The notes: a model not told the origin generated them from the letters alone. DNA of 64,000 nucleotides from Serinus canaria (GCF_022539315.1 NC_066327.1:1817001-1881000); one strand, 5' to 3'. Shown: positions 44,150 through 57,150, counted from the stretch's first letter. Numbers and translations: made by a program.

Positions 44150-46087
44150 GATGCAGGGATGAGCAGCAGGGACTGGACATCTCCATCCTACCCATGCTGG
44201 GACAGACAGCCGGACTCACAGACACCCTGGGAGATGGACCCATGGACACCCTGAGAGCCAGACCGACAGACACAGCAGGAGCCAGACCCACAGACAAAAA
44301 AAACGGGAGCAAAGCAGAGCTGGGAGGGGAACCCAAAGCCACAGAGAAACAGCAGGCAGAGCACAGGGCAGAGCTCCCCGAGCCCTCTGGAGACCAGGAT
44401 TGCACAGGGAGGCTCCACAGCTTGGATTTGCAGAGCATGACATGCACTGCCACACCAGGCTTGTGATCCCAGAAGGTCAGGCACCTCCTGGAACCTGCCA
44501 AGATCCAGGATTCCCACTGGGCACTGTGGCATCCCATGGCATCACTGTGCACTGCCCTGGACTCAGCCCCGAGGCACAGCCATGTGTCCTGGGCAGCATC
44601 CTCGGGCATCTCTGCCCTGCTCCCACCAGGCATTCCAGGCCACATTCCAGCCTCCCCTGGCACCCTCAGCAGGAGCCACAAGCCCAGCCAGAAGTCCTGG
44701 TCTCCTGTGGAGCCTGCAATCCCCAAGCACACAGAGGCAAAGCCATGCCCACCCTGAGAGAGGCTGGAGATGCCATGGGGTGCCCTGTGCACCAAACCCC
44801 TGCCCCCGAGGGAGCCCAGCACCCCAGGGCACCACGGCTCCCTGCTCCTGGCACAGCCGGGACACTGAGCACCAGTTAGACCAATTCACATACTGGTGTC
44901 CTCACACACCAGCCACCCCCTGCCCCAGGTGTCCCTAAGCCTTGGCCAGGTGTCCTTGGCACAGGCAGCACCTGTCACGAGGCTTCTGAGGCCGGAATTT
45001 GGCACTTCATGCAGTCCCTCCCAGAGCCATCCCAGTCACGAGCCATTCCTTGATTTCTGCCCCAGTTTAGGACACCACAGAGTGCCCCAGGACACATTAC
45101 TGCCTGCTGCCACAAGCAGATCCAGCCCGGTGCTCATGCTGGGGTGGAAGCAGGGGCTGCCCATGACCTGGAGGCTGCTCGGACTTCCAGATGCCCCTGT
45201 GGTTCCCAAAAATCCTCTCTATGTCTCCACCTCTGTGGAGACATGGACAGACTGATGGAGGGAGATGCTAAGGAGCTCTGGGAACCTAAGACCTGTGGGC
45301 ACCCCCTTCCCATGGGACACACACTGATGCACACAATTCCCTCATCTGAAAAGCAGGGCAGACCCACAGGTGCCCCCTGAGCCCAGGGAAGAAGCAAACC
45401 ACAACACCATGGTGGGGTTTCTGCCCTGGCCAACGCTCCCTCCTGCCACCAGTTTGGGACTGCCACACACCCGAGTCACCCTGGCACAGCTTTCACACAC
45501 AGGACGCAGGAGAAGGCTCCAGACAATGCTGGGAATGCTTGACACCGGCATGGACAAAGGGGTGAAGTCAGCAGCCAACCACTGTGTGAGCACATCTTGC
45601 CCTAAACCAGTCCCCAGTGATGCTCCCCAAACCCTCTGCTGGGGGCTGGGGCCTGTGCCCACATTCCATCCCTGGCACCCACGGGAGCTCCCCCTGGCAG
45701 CTGGGATATCCTGGCGGGAGCCACACAGACATACCTGATGGCAGCCCCCCTTCACAGCCTGCTCCGCTCAGGGGACTCTGATGAGGGGCAGAAAAAGGAC
45801 GACAGTGTCACATCAGTGCACAGCCCCGGCCTCCACACCCCCTTCAGCCTCTGCCACCCCTGTCCCCCTGGTCCCCGCTGCCTCCTCAGCCTCTCCTGGC
45901 CCTGCTCCAGCCTCCTGGAGGCCGCTCAGCCACCGCTGCTCCTCCCTCACTCCTTGCTCCAGCTTCATCCTGATCCTCCCTGGAGCCCAGCAGCCCCAGC
46001 GGGACTCACACGGGGATGCTGGGAGCCACCTGGGTAGTGACACCAGAAAGTTGGGCACATGGAGGGGTTGGGGCTGTGTACACCCAC
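44150..46087. other. PCDH1 intron, nothing further identified
   Basis: GC-rich unique sequence; a 278-residue minus frame (43986-44822) partly covers the 14-bp minisatellite and is not a credible exon. Confidence 0.45.
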
Positions 46088-47010
46088 GGGGATACACACA
46101 CATGGACACACATGGATACACATGGATACACACACATAGATACACACACATGGACACACATGGATACACACACAGGGATACACACACAGAGATACACACA
46201 TGGACACACACATGGATGCACAGACAGACACACACACAAGGATACACACACACGGACACCCGTGCATAGATACACACACAGGGATACACACATGGATACA
46301 CAAAGGGACACACACAGGGACACACACACATGGACACACACACATGGATACACACACAGGGATGCACATGGATACACACATGGACATACACACACACACA
46401 CACACACACATATGGATACACACACATGGATACACACACACACACACAGACACACACAGAGACACAGACACACACAGACACACACACACACACACAGACA
46501 CACACACATGGATACACACACACACACACAGACACACACAGAGACACAGACACACACAGACACACACACACACATGGATACACACACACACACACACACA
46601 CAGACACACACAGACACACACACATGGATACACACACACACACACAGACACACAGACACACACACACACACACATGGATACACACACACACACACAGACA
46701 CAGACACACACACACACGGATACTCACAGACACACACACACAGACACACACATGGATACACACACACACACACACACACAGACACAGACACACACACGGA
46801 TACTCACAGACACACACACACACACACACACGGATACACACACACACACACACACAGACACAGACACACACAGACACACACATGGATACACACACACACA
46901 CACAGACACACGGATATACACACACACACACACACACAGACACACACAGACACACACACACATGGATACACACACACACACACACACACGCACACATACA
47001 CACACGCGGA
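46088..47010. repeat. CA-rich compound array (ACACACATGGATACAC type)
   Basis: About 920 bp of CA repeats punctuated by GGATACA, GGACACA and AGACACA, giving higher-order units of about 14-50 bp. The 582-residue and 517-residue frames across it (His-Thr and Cys-Val) are not genes. Confidence 0.95.
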
Positions 47011-49499
47011 CCCACACCCAGATCCATCCCACAGGATGCTCGCCCTGCTCGCGGCGGGGGACAGCCATGCTCACACCACGGGGACAAGAAGCAGCAGCAC
47101 AAAAGCAGCCCAGGGGACACGGCGGTGGCACGGGCGGCATGAGAGCACAGCTTGGCAGGGCACGTCCTTGGGGCTGGCCATGCACCAGTGCCTGTTTCCC
47201 GGGGAATCGCCTCGATTCTCTCTCCCACGTGAGACACAAACCCAGAGGCACAACAGCTCCATTTCCATCCCTGCTCTGGGCAAGCAGAAGCAGAGAACGG
47301 AATCTGAATCCAAGAGGATCCATCACGTTTTCCTCTCGGGACCACAGGATGCTCCAGTGGCCACACAATGGCTTGGGCACTTTGAGGTTGTGTTCTGTGG
47401 TGTTTTCCTTGTGTCCATGAGAAATTATCGCCATCCTTTCCTCCTGGATATCCTTTCCTCTTGCAGAAAGGCCCTGCTGCTCTGTGCTCCCAAGGAAGTG
47501 GATGGGAGCCATCCCCTCTTCCTGGGGCAGAAGGAGATTTGCCGAGCCCGCAGAGGGGACTGGCAGGACTGGAACAAAATCCACCTCTGCAGGGAACAAA
47601 GCTACGGAGATTTCCTCGTGCCAGCAGCAGCTTGGGAATGGCAGGATCAAGCAGGAACGCTGTGTTCAGGGTCTTTTATTCTGCTCTACCCATTGTCTGC
47701 TCCTGGCACTGGAACCTTTTTCCAGCGTTGTCCCCTCGCTGGCAGAGCGGATTCTGTGCCATGAGCCCGGAACAGGGCAGGGTGCAACTCCTGAATAGCT
47801 GGGACTGAGGGAAAACACGACCCCATGGCCTAATTCCCAGCACATGCTGGTGGCTCAGGGACTCTGAAGTGCCACCAGACAGGCACAAATCCCTCCTCGG
47901 TGGGAATTCTGCCCACGGATTTTCCCCCGTTTTGTGGGGTGGTGAGGAGGCAGGCCCTCACCCAGGGGTGCACAAAGGGTACTCGGGATTTCCCATCCCT
48001 CCTCCACCCAAAATGCACTTTTGTTCCTCCGCGGCCCTGGAATGTGACAACATTCCCAGGGATGAAGAGGATGGCCATGCTCTCTCTGGTATCAGGTTGT
48101 CCTGGTCACACCAAGTAAAGCTTCGTGCAGCTGCCATGTTTTCCTGAGCTTTGGCCCATCCTGGTTATTCCAGGCCACCAGACCGTGCTTTCCAGGCAGG
48201 GAAGTGGTTGCTTAGGCATTCACAACCCTCACATCCTCCTGGCTCCCCCCTTCCTGCAGCTTTGCCTCTCTCTGGCATGCCCTGGTCAGTTGCCTCGGGG
48301 TGCTCTCCTCCTCAGGGACGAACCCAGGGCAGGAAAAGTCAGATCCCTTTGGTTTCTTGGGGAGCACCTCTGGGGTTTTACACCAGGACACCCTCAGAGA
48401 TGCCAGGTTGGCTCCTCTGGGAAGAGGCACAAATTGGTGCTGCTGCTAATTATTCCTGTCTCCTCTCTCCCACCCAGGGCAGGAGCTCATCCTGTCACAG
48501 GGCTCCTCCAAACCTTTACTGGGGGATTCCAGCACAGCTCTGGGGCACTTTGGGAACAAGACAAAAGCAGCAGCCTCAGCCAGCAGTGCTTCCATCTCCT
48601 GCAGGAGACGGGCAGAGGTTCCCTCACCCTCTGCAAGCCTGGGAGCTCCAAGCAGAGGCTGAGCCAGCCCCAAGCACGTTTTTTATGCCAGCCTGGTTTC
48701 CATCCCCAACCTGGTTTGGTCTTCCTGTGTCTTCCACTTGCGTCAGTGCAGGGAGAGCGGGGATGGATGATGCAGCACAGGAGAAGTCTTGGAAGGAGGG
48801 GAAGTGCTGGAGCAGCCCTGGGAGGGGGAGGCAGTGGGGCTGTGACAGAGCAGAGCATGGCAGAGGATGCAGAGAAGCCCAGGAAGGGGGAGGAGGGAAG
48901 CACAGCATGCCAGGAGGGACTGGAGAGGCTCAGTGGTGTGGGGAAATGGGGAAGGGGAGTGTGGGGAGAGTAGCTGGGAGGAAAACCAGATGCTTTCCCA
49001 AAGCTGGGGTCAGAAAGAGCCTTCTTCCCTTCCTGGGGAGAACTCATTCCAGCCAGCTGCCCCAAAAGCAGAGCCCCAAAGCCCTGACCTGTGCTGGCCC
49101 TGGGGACAGAGGGACAGAGCAGGGCCCATGCTGCACCCTGGGGTGTCAGAGGTCTGTCCTGAGCCAGGGAAAGGGTCAGGGCTCCCAGGAGAGGCAGCCT
49201 GGCCACCGTGCTGTGGACACCTGGAAATGCCTCCTGTCCCATTCCTGGCCCTCAGAGCTCTGCAGATCCCTCTGGGATGTCCCTGAGGGTGGTGGCCCCC
49301 CATGACATCACCTCCCAGCAGCACTGTCCCCCCGCCCTGTGCAACAAGGACTCCCTTCCCACCCCACAGCTCCTGGCAGTCGGCTCCATTCCCTATTTCA
49401 CCATTCCTGATGCCGTTCTCCTGCACCATGGCTCCTCCAGGAACCACTCCCGGGAATCCTGCTACCTGCTGCCCATGGCAGAGCTGCTGGCAGGCCCCA
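47011..49499. other. PCDH1 intron, nothing further identified
   Basis: Unique sequence. Frames of up to 384 residues lack known domains and conserved splice context. Confidence 0.4.
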
Positions 49500-49930
49500 T
49501 CCTGCCGTGCCAATGTTCTCCACAGGTGCCACTCCCCACAGCTCTGTCCCCCACAGGTGTGTCCCCCCAGGTGTGTCCCCCATGGCACACTCCCAAAGGC
49601 ACAGCTCTCCCATGGCGCTGCTCCCTCCAGGTGCCATTCCCTGCAGTGCCATTCCCAGGAAGCACTGTCCCCCACGGCGCTGCTGCCTCCAGGTACGGGT
49701 CCCCCAGGGTGCCACGTCCTGCAGGTGCCATGTTCTGTGCTGCTGCTGCCTCCAGGTGCTGCCCCCCCCTGCTGCTGCCTTCCCTGCAGGCAGTGCTGCT
49801 GCAGTGGAGCCATCTCCTCCAGGTTCCATGTTTTACAGCGCTGCTCCCTCCAGACACCACTTCCCTGCGGAGCTGCTTCCTCCAGGCACCAGTGCTGCTG
49901 CTCCCCTCCCTCCTCAGACACCCCCAGGAA
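49500..49930. repeat. Degenerate minisatellite (CTGCTSCCTCCAGGTGCC type)
   Basis: Loose units of about 30-45 bp recurring over about 430 bp. Confidence 0.7.
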
Positions 49931-49978
49931 CAGCTGGCATTGTGCAGCCCAACATCCCATGTTCCTACACTGGCTAGC

Positions 49979-50345
49979 CCCATTGCTATCCTATCCTTCC
50001 ATCCCATGAACAGAATCCCATCCTACCCTATCCCATTGCTATCCTATCCTTTCCATCCCATGAACAGAATCCCATCCTACCCTAGCCCATTGCTATCCTA
50101 TCCTTCCATCCCCTGAACAGAATCCCATTCTACCCTATCCCATTGCTATCCTGTCCTTCCATCCCCTGAACAGAATCCCATCCTACCCTAGCCCATTGCT
50201 ATCCTATCCTTCCATCCCCTGAACAGAATCCCATTCTACCCTATCCCATTGCTATCCTATCCTTTCCATCCCATGAACAGAATCCCATCCTACCCTATCC
50301 CATTGCTATCCTATCCTTTCCATCCCATGAACAGAATCCCATGCT
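49979..50345. repeat. 53/54-bp minisatellite, 7 copies
   Basis: CCCATTGCTATCCTATCC starts units near 49979, 50032, 50086, 50139, 50192, 50245 and 50299; each contains GAACAGAATCCCAT. Confidence 0.95.
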
Positions 50346-50346
50346 A

Positions 50347-50592
50347 TCCCATTCCTATCCTATCCTATCCTATCCTATCCTATCCTATCCTATCCTATCC
50401 TATCCTGTCCTGTCCTGTCCTGTCCTGTCCTATCCTATCCTATCCTATCCTGTCCTGTCCTGTCCTGTCCTGTCCTGTCCTGTCCTGTCCTGTCCTGTCC
50501 TGTCCTGTCCTGTCCTGTCCTGTCCTGTCCCGTCCCGTTCCGTCCCGTCCCGTCCCGTCCCGTCCCATCCCATCCCATCCCATCCCATCAGA
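50347..50592. repeat. (TCCTA)n-(TCCTG)n-(TCCCG)n-(TCCCA)n array
   Basis: A 5-base period throughout, in discrete blocks differing at one or two positions. It begins where the 53-bp minisatellite ends, whose CTATCC core it extends. Confidence 0.95.
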
Positions 50593-50789
50593 GCAGGAGT
50601 TTCCTGCAGGGAACAGGCATGTGGCAGCTCCGTGCCTCGTTCCCAGCACGTTTTCCCCTTGCCAGGGGTGTTGGGAGAGGGGGGCTGTGCTGCAGGTGGC
50701 TCTGGAGCCAGGATCTCCTTCACAAGCTCACAGACAAGGTCCCCTTCCACAGTCCTCAAATGAGGGGGGCACAGCCAGTGCATTATTCC

Positions 50790-51270
50790 AGCAGGGAATC
50801 ATGGAATATTCTGAGCTGAAGGGACCCAGCAGGATCACCCAGTCCAGCCCCTGGCCCTGCCCAGACCCCCCAGCAGTCCCCGCTGTGCATCCCTGGTGCC
50901 CAAAGGCTCCTGGAGCTCTGGCAGCCTCAGGGCCGTGCCCATTCCCTGGGCAGCCTGGGCAGTGCCCAGCACCCTCTGGGGGAAGAACCTGTCCCTGATC
51001 TCCATCCCAAAGCTCCCCCACAGCTGTTCCCTCCTTCCCTGAGCTCTGCCCTCGGCTCCTCTGCTGCAGCTGAACCAGCCCAGCGCCCTCAGCCCTCCTC
51101 GGGTGGCCCCTGCAGAGCCTGCCCCAGCCCCGGCCCCTCCTTGGGGCTCTCTGGAACAGCTTTGGGGCTCTGATGTTGTGGCACCCGAAGTGCCCCAGCA
51201 CTGGGGGTGAGGCTGCCCCAGCCCAGAGTGGGACAATCCTCCCCTGGCTGATTCCGAGGATACCTCTGGA
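50790..51270 (-). mobile_element. CR1 LINE fragment
   Basis: Antisense CR1: GGAATCATGGAATATTCTGAG at the 3' end, CCTGCCCAGACCCCCCAGC, GCTGAACCAGCCCAGCGCCC, GGGTGGCCCCTGCAGAGCC. About 480 bp; same subfamily as 26510-26960. Confidence 0.85.
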
Positions 51271-51529
51271 TGCAGAATCCCTCCAGCAGCTCCTCACCCA
51301 CTTCTGGCCCATATTCCCGTGTGGACGAGCCCAGAGCTCAGCAATGTGCTCCGCGGAGCTGCTGGGGCACTGCCTGTCCCCCGGCGGGGATAGATGGGCA
51401 CGAAGCGCTCGGAGCCGGAGCAGGGGCAGGAGCTGCCTCAGCCCAGGGCAACCCCAGCCTTCCCCCGCAGCTCCCGCAGCCCCGGCCCTTCCCCCGCAGC
51501 TCCCGCACCCTCCCCGGCTGCAGGACCAC

Positions 51530-51600
51530 TCCTAGCACTACATCACCCAGCCAGACGGCTGCGGGACCGATCCTAGCACCCCATCACCCAGCCAGATGGC
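51530..51600. repeat. Tandem duplication of about 45 bp (2 copies)
   Basis: CATCACCCAGCCAGA preceded by CCTAGCAC occurs twice within 70 bp. Confidence 0.75.
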
Positions 51601-52036
51601 TTCCCGAAGTTCCCACCCTCGCTCCAGATGGCTCCCGCTATCCGAGCCCGACCCGGCGCTGCCCACCGAGGGGTGACTGCGGCTCCGAGCCACACCTCCG
51701 GCTCCCGGGGCAAGAACGAGCAACGTCCGCTCTTCCACCCATTCCCGGAGCTGCCCAGGTGCTGCAGGGCACGCACAGGCTTCTCCTGGGCTCCGCAGCC
51801 AGGAGATGGAACCACCCCAGCATCCCCTCGGCCCCTCCATCCCCGCTGCTCTGCCCTTGTGCTGGGCAGCGCAGGCAGCTCGGCCCGAAGGGAACGGGCT
51901 CTGCACACACGGATCAGCCCCTGCAGGACGCCCCGGCACTCCAGAGCTGCAGACGGCTTCCCAGGAAGGGATGGGGACAGATGGACCCACCAGGCTCAGC
52001 ACTGCCCCACAGCTGGGACTGGGGAGCTTTTCCTGG

Positions 52037-52272
52037 CTCCCAGGGGATGTGTTCTTCCCTTGCCCCACTCCCAGTGGATGTGTTCTTCCTTTTCCCCACT
52101 CCCAAGGGATGTGTTCCTCCCTTGCCCTGCTCCCAGGGGATGTGTTTTCCCTTTCCCCACTCCCACGGGATGTGTTTTAGATTTTTCCCCAGTCCCAGGG
52201 GATGTGTTTCCCGTTCCCCACTCCCAGGGGATGTGTTTCCCTTTCCCCACTCCCAGGGGATGTGTTTTTCCC
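52037..52272. repeat. About 33-bp minisatellite, 8 copies
   Basis: CTCCCAGGGGATGTGTT recurs with CCCTTTCCCCA spacers. Confidence 0.92.
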
Positions 52273-52539
52273 GTGTGTGCCAGAGGAGCCACCTCCCTGC
52301 TGCAGTCACAGCGGCCACATCGCCACAGCAACAGCAGGCAGAGCACCCAGATGGATGTTCCCAGACACTGAGCATGTCCCTGCAGGGCTCAGAGCACACT
52401 GAGGGCTCCCAAAATCCCCATCACCCCTCAGCTTCCCTGTGATACCCAGCAAAAAAAACTCAACCCCCCTATAACAGATTTTGTGGTCGTGGTGTCACCC
52501 CCGTGATCTCCTGCCCTGGCACAGAGGGGCTTCAACCTT

Positions 52540-52640
52540 CACTGGAGTATGAAAAGCAGAATTATTACATTAAACTGCTGAATAATGATGTTAAGAAGCA
52601 CCTAAATAGGATTACAGGGTTCAAAGGTTAGGAAATGCCA
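52540..52640. promoter_or_regulatory. Short CNE-like AT-rich segment
   Basis: TTATTACATTAAACTGC and GAATAATGATGTTAAG in the PCDH1 intron. Confidence 0.22.
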
Positions 52641-53624
52641 AAATTAGGATTGTCCAGGCAGCCTTAATTCTCCTCCTGCAAATGCTTCCTGATGCAGAGC
52701 AGAGTCTCACTCTGGAGGGAAATACTTCCCCTGGGGTCCCTTTGTGGCTTCCAGGGAGAAGACAGAACCCCTGGGAGGTTTAACGGGGAAGAAGCTGATT
52801 TGCCAGTGAGATTCTGCCCCAGAGGCTGCAGAAACTGGGGAAGGTACAAGGAAAGGGTCAAGAGATCACAGAAAACTCCTCCTCTAAAAAGGGGTTGGAG
52901 GATGGGGGGGGTGGGGTGTTGCTCTCCTAATGAGAAAAAACAGCAATTTTCTCTCCTCCTTCCAGAAATAAAATATCTGGGCACATTTCACTGGCACTTC
53001 TCAAAATATTTGGTACCTGGCACACGCCCTCTATGAAAAATCAGGTCCCTGCAGCTAAAACTCACAGCAGCCAAACGCAAAGGCACAGAATGAGCATTGC
53101 TGGGCAATCCCCTCACCCACTCTGCATAAAACAACCCAATCCAGCTCCAGAGTGAAACCCTGGATGCATTCATATCCCAGCATTATCCTCTGGCTGTCCT
53201 ACAGACCAGAGGCACTCCACAAATATCCACCAGAAAGGCTGGGGAGCCCAAACTGATCTGCAGAATAACCAAAGCCTCTTCCAGCGCTGGCTCCTGCAGC
53301 ACCCAGGTGAGCAACAGCACCTGAGGCTCCTTTAGGGGCATACAAAGGCCCTAAAACTGTGGAATTTGGGCAGTGGAGCTCCTGCCCTCCTGCCCCAGGA
53401 GCTGAGACAGGGGGAGCTCAGGGCTGATGGGGGTGATGTAAACCCCAGGGGAGGGAGCAGCACCACCTGCCAGCCCCGGGGCTGCCAGCTCATGCATGCC
53501 TTGGATGCGCATTCCTGCTGCCCAAATTCCTCCTGATTGCTCCTGCCTGCATTCCTCATTCCCACCTGCCTCTGCTGATGGGGACAGTCTGCCCCTGGGG
53601 GGCTGGGGATGGCCTGTCCCCCTG

Positions 53625-53960
53625 CAGACAGGGGCTCCCTGGGGACAAGGAATGGCAGAGCTCCCTGGGGGCAGGGAATGGCCACCCCAGAACTCCCTGG
53701 GGATATGGGAATGGCTGTCACAGAGCTCCCTGGAGACAGGGAATGTCTCTCCCAGAGCTCCCTGAGGACACAGGAATGGCAGAGATCCCTGGTGACAGGG
53801 AATGGCTCTCCCAGAGCTCCCTGGGGACATGGGAATGGCTGTGCCAGAGCTCCTTGGGGACACGGGCACGGCTATCCCAGAGTTCCTTGGGGACACAGGA
53901 ATGGCTGTCCCAAAGTTCCTTGGGGACACAGGAGTGCCCACCCCAGAGCTAACTGGCACA
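53625..53960. repeat. About 36-bp minisatellite, about 9-10 copies
   Basis: Units of AGAGCTCCCTGGGGACA plus GGGAATGGCTGTCCC type. Confidence 0.92.
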
Positions 53961-54599
53961 CTCCAGGTGGCCTGTGCTGCCAGCCAGGGTGACCACAAGG
54001 GGCCAGGCCAGCAGGAGCCGTGTCACCAGTGCCACTCTGAGCACCCACTGACCTGGTGACACAGTGCCCACAGCCCAGGTGCCCTTCCCAGCCCTCTGGT
54101 GTGCTTCACTCTCAGCTGGACCTGGGTGAGGGACAGGGGTGGCCCTGGTGGCACCAGGTCCTGGGAAGCTGCCAGTCCATTTTATCAGGGGTTGGTGACA
54201 CACAGTGGTCCTCTTACCCCGTGTCCCCAAGTCCCCAGCTCTCAGAGAATCACTGGTCATGGTCCCAGAGGGGCTGGAGACCTGAGCCATGGCAGGATTG
54301 TGCCCTGTGGGGCTGGGCACAGTCCCCCCAGCCAGCAGGGACATGTCACAGCAGCAAATGCTTCTTCCAGGAGGAACCTGAGCATACAATCCTTGAGCTT
54401 TGAAAGTGTCTGAGCCTGTGGAAGGCTAGGTCTGACCCTCCCTGACCTCTCCCCTCTGCCCTGGGCTGGGGGGAGCACAGAGGGTCCCCTCCAGCCCCAT
54501 GCCACCCAAACCATGGCACTGCAGCCTGGCATCCCTGGGGCTGGCCTGGGCACCCTCCTCCTGCTGCATCCCCGTGCTCACGCAGCACCTGCAAGGGTT

Positions 54600-54765
54600 A
54601 ATCTGCCTCTCCAGAGCTTCTCAAAGCTAATTAGAAAGAGCCTGGGCAAGTGTGGTGGCAGACACCACTGCACTTATCTCCCCACTTCCGGGGCTCTGCC
54701 CTTATCATTTAATTAAAGCTGCAGCCTGCTGCCCTGGCTGCCAGCAGCTCATCACCGAGGGCACT
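54600..54765. promoter_or_regulatory. Intronic CNE-like segment with GATA and homeodomain motifs
   Basis: GCTAATTAG, CACTTATCTCC, CCTTATCATTTAATTAAAG lie within 80 bp: two GATA-type sites and two TAATTA cores. Repeat-free. Confidence 0.35.
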
Positions 54766-55061
54766 GGAGCTTGAGGCGGCCTCTGCCAGCTCGCCAGCAA
54801 GAGCAGGAGAAGGGAGGAACAGGCCCTGGGAAGGACAGTCAAAGGGAGAAGAAGATAAAGGAAGAGTCCCTCAGTGCTGGCTGGGGACTGGGGAGGCAGT
54901 GAGGGACCCCAGAGTGCCACCCCTGTGCCATGCATGGGGGACACGGGGACAGTTCTGCTCCAGGGGGACCTGGGCACTGTCACAGCCTGGGAAAGAGCCA
55001 AGGAAAGGCACTTCAGACTGGCTCCATCTCCCAGATCCCCCAGAGCAGCTCTCCCACAGAA

Positions 55062-55664
55062 TCCCAGGATCACTGAGGTTGGAAAAGCCCTCCAGGATCA
55101 AAGAGTCCCAGCTGTGCCCAATCCCCACCTTGTCCCCAGCCCAGAGCACTCAGTGCCACCTCCAGCCCTTCCTGGGACACCTCCAGGGATGGGCACTCCA
55201 AACCCCCCTGGGCAGCCCCTCCCAATCCCTGAGCACCCTTTCCATGGGGAAATTCCTGCTGTGCCCACCCTGAGCCTGCCCTGGCCCAGCCTGAGGCCGT
55301 TCCCTCTCCTCCTGTCCCTGTTCCCTGGAGCACAGCCCGACCCCCCTGGCTGTCCCCTCCTGTCAGGAGCTGTGCAGAGCCACAAGGTCCCCCCTGAGCC
55401 TCCTTTTCTCCAGGCTGAGCCCCTTCCCAGCTCCCTCAGCCTCTCCTGGGGCTCCAGCCCCTTCCCAGCTCCGTTCCCTTCCCTGGACACGCTCCAGCCC
55501 CTCCAGGGCTCTCTGGCCATGAAGGCCCAGAACAGGGGACAGCCCTGGAGGTCCCCCAGCAGTGCCAGCACAGGGGACAGGCCCTGGCCTGGTCCTGCTG
55601 CCACACTGGTTCTGATCCAGGCCAGGTGCCCACGGCCTCCTTGCCCACCTGGGCACCCCTGGGC
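55062..55664 (-). mobile_element. CR1 LINE fragment, young copy B
   Basis: Antisense CR1, about 98% identical to 24727-25324 in the same orientation. Located in the PCDH1 intron, sense/antisense relation: same strand as the gene. Confidence 0.85.
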
Positions 55665-55929
55665 ACCCAGCAAGGCTCCCTCAGGTGCACCCTGACCCCA
55701 GAGTCCTGGAGCAGAGCCAGCCATGCTCACCCCTTCCAGAGGAAAAGGACAATCCCAGCCATGCTGGGCCCAGCTTCCCAAAGAAACCTGGGGACCACAG
55801 AGCTCTGGGAAATGTCCAGGAGGGAGAGAGGCCACCAAGCCCTGAGGGATGTGAACCAGGGAATGGGATGGGTGTCCACGAAGCTATGGCAGCAAACCCT
55901 GGCTGCTCTTCAAAAGAGAACATGGATCA

Positions 55930-56165
55930 CAGGACCATGGAATCACAGAGCAGTTTGGGTTAGAAGGAACCTCAAAGCTCATCTTGTTCCCTGCCATGTG
56001 CAGGGACACCTTCCACTCTCCCAGGCTGCTCCAAGCCCCATCCAACCTGGCCTTGGACACTTCCAGGGATCCAGGGGAAGCTACAGCTGCTCTGGGCAAG
56101 CTCAGGGCCTCACCACCTTCACAGGGAAAGATTTTTCCCCTAATATCCAATCTAAACCTCCTCTG
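55930..56165 (-). mobile_element. CR1 LINE 3' fragment
   Basis: Antisense CR1: ACCATGGAATCACAGAGCAG, GGGTTAGAAGGAACCTCAAAG, TCCAACCTGGCCTTGGACAC, GATTTTTCCCCTAATATCC. Confidence 0.85.
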
Positions 56166-56789
56166 TCAGTTGGAATCCATTCTCCCAATGGATAAACCCT
56201 GGGAATGCTGTTGTCTGAAGGCCACACAGGGCAGTGTGGGCACAGCTCCCCAGGGGTGTGTTCTGAGGTACATTCAGAGCACATTTTGGGACAAGCAGCC
56301 CCCAGCTGCTGCTGGCAGCTCCCATCCAAATCCCACCCCTCCCTCCCAAAGCGTGGTTAAGCTAATGGATCTTGAAAGGAAATTTTCATCATCACTTTGT
56401 TAGCAGGGCTGAGGCAGCACGGCTTGTTCTCCAAAACTAGCTGGAACAGCTCGGCTAAAACTGGTGAAAAACAGAAAAAGAAATCAACCTGAGGGAAACC
56501 CAGCATGGAAAATTGAAGCTGTGGCGCTGGAGGTGATAAGCCATGGGAAAGGAGCCTGTGCGGCACAAAATGTCAGAGCTGAGGCTGCAGGGCAGGGCTC
56601 TCCAGCTGAGGGCAGGGCAGGATCCTCACTGCAGGCTCCCAGAGCTGCTCCAGAGGCTCGGCCTGGCTGGAGCCAGGGATCACATCCTGACCCCCTCCTG
56701 CTTCTCCTGCTGCCTCCTTGTGTGTGCCCAGCACGCCCCGAGCGCCAGGAGCGGAGCAATGGGAGCAGCCCAGAGCCAGAGCTGCACTG

Positions 56790-57150
56790 GGAACGGGAGC
56801 ACCAGCCCAGGGAAAGGGGCTCAGCTGGAGGAAAGGAGCTTCAGGGGACACTTGGTGGCTCTGCACAGCTCCCTGACAGGACAGGAAACCAGGAGCTGCT
56901 CCCAGGATGAGTGGCCTCAGGTTGCAGCAGGAGAGGTTCAAGTTGGACATCAGGGAACATTTCTTCCCTGAAGGATGGTCAGAGCTGTCCAGGGCAGGGG
57001 TGGAGTCACCCTGGAGGGATTTCAAAGCCACATGGATGTGGCACTTGGGGACAGGGGTTAGTGGTGGCCTCGGCACTGCTGGGAGAATGATTGGACTTGA
57101 TGATCTCAGAGGTTTTTTCCAACCTTAATTCCACGATTCTGTGTAAAGGG
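56790..57150 (+). mobile_element. CR1 LINE 3' fragment
   Basis: Sense CR1: GGAGAGGTTCAAGTTGGACA, GGGAACATTTCTTCCCTGAAG, TTGGACTTGATGATCTCAG, ending CCACGATTCTGTG. It lies about 625 bp from the antisense copy at 55930. Confidence 0.85.

Noticed and set aside
46016..47764. 582-residue plus-strand frame and 517-residue minus frame (45813-47366)
   Set aside because: Both run through the CA array and are almost pure His/Thr or Cys/Val; a period that avoids stops explains them.
48151..49305. 384-residue plus frame in the intron
   Set aside because: No recognisable domain, no splice context, opposite strand to PCDH1.
51270..52442. 390-residue plus frame
   Set aside because: Overlaps a 33-bp minisatellite and CR1-proximal GC-rich DNA; no domain.
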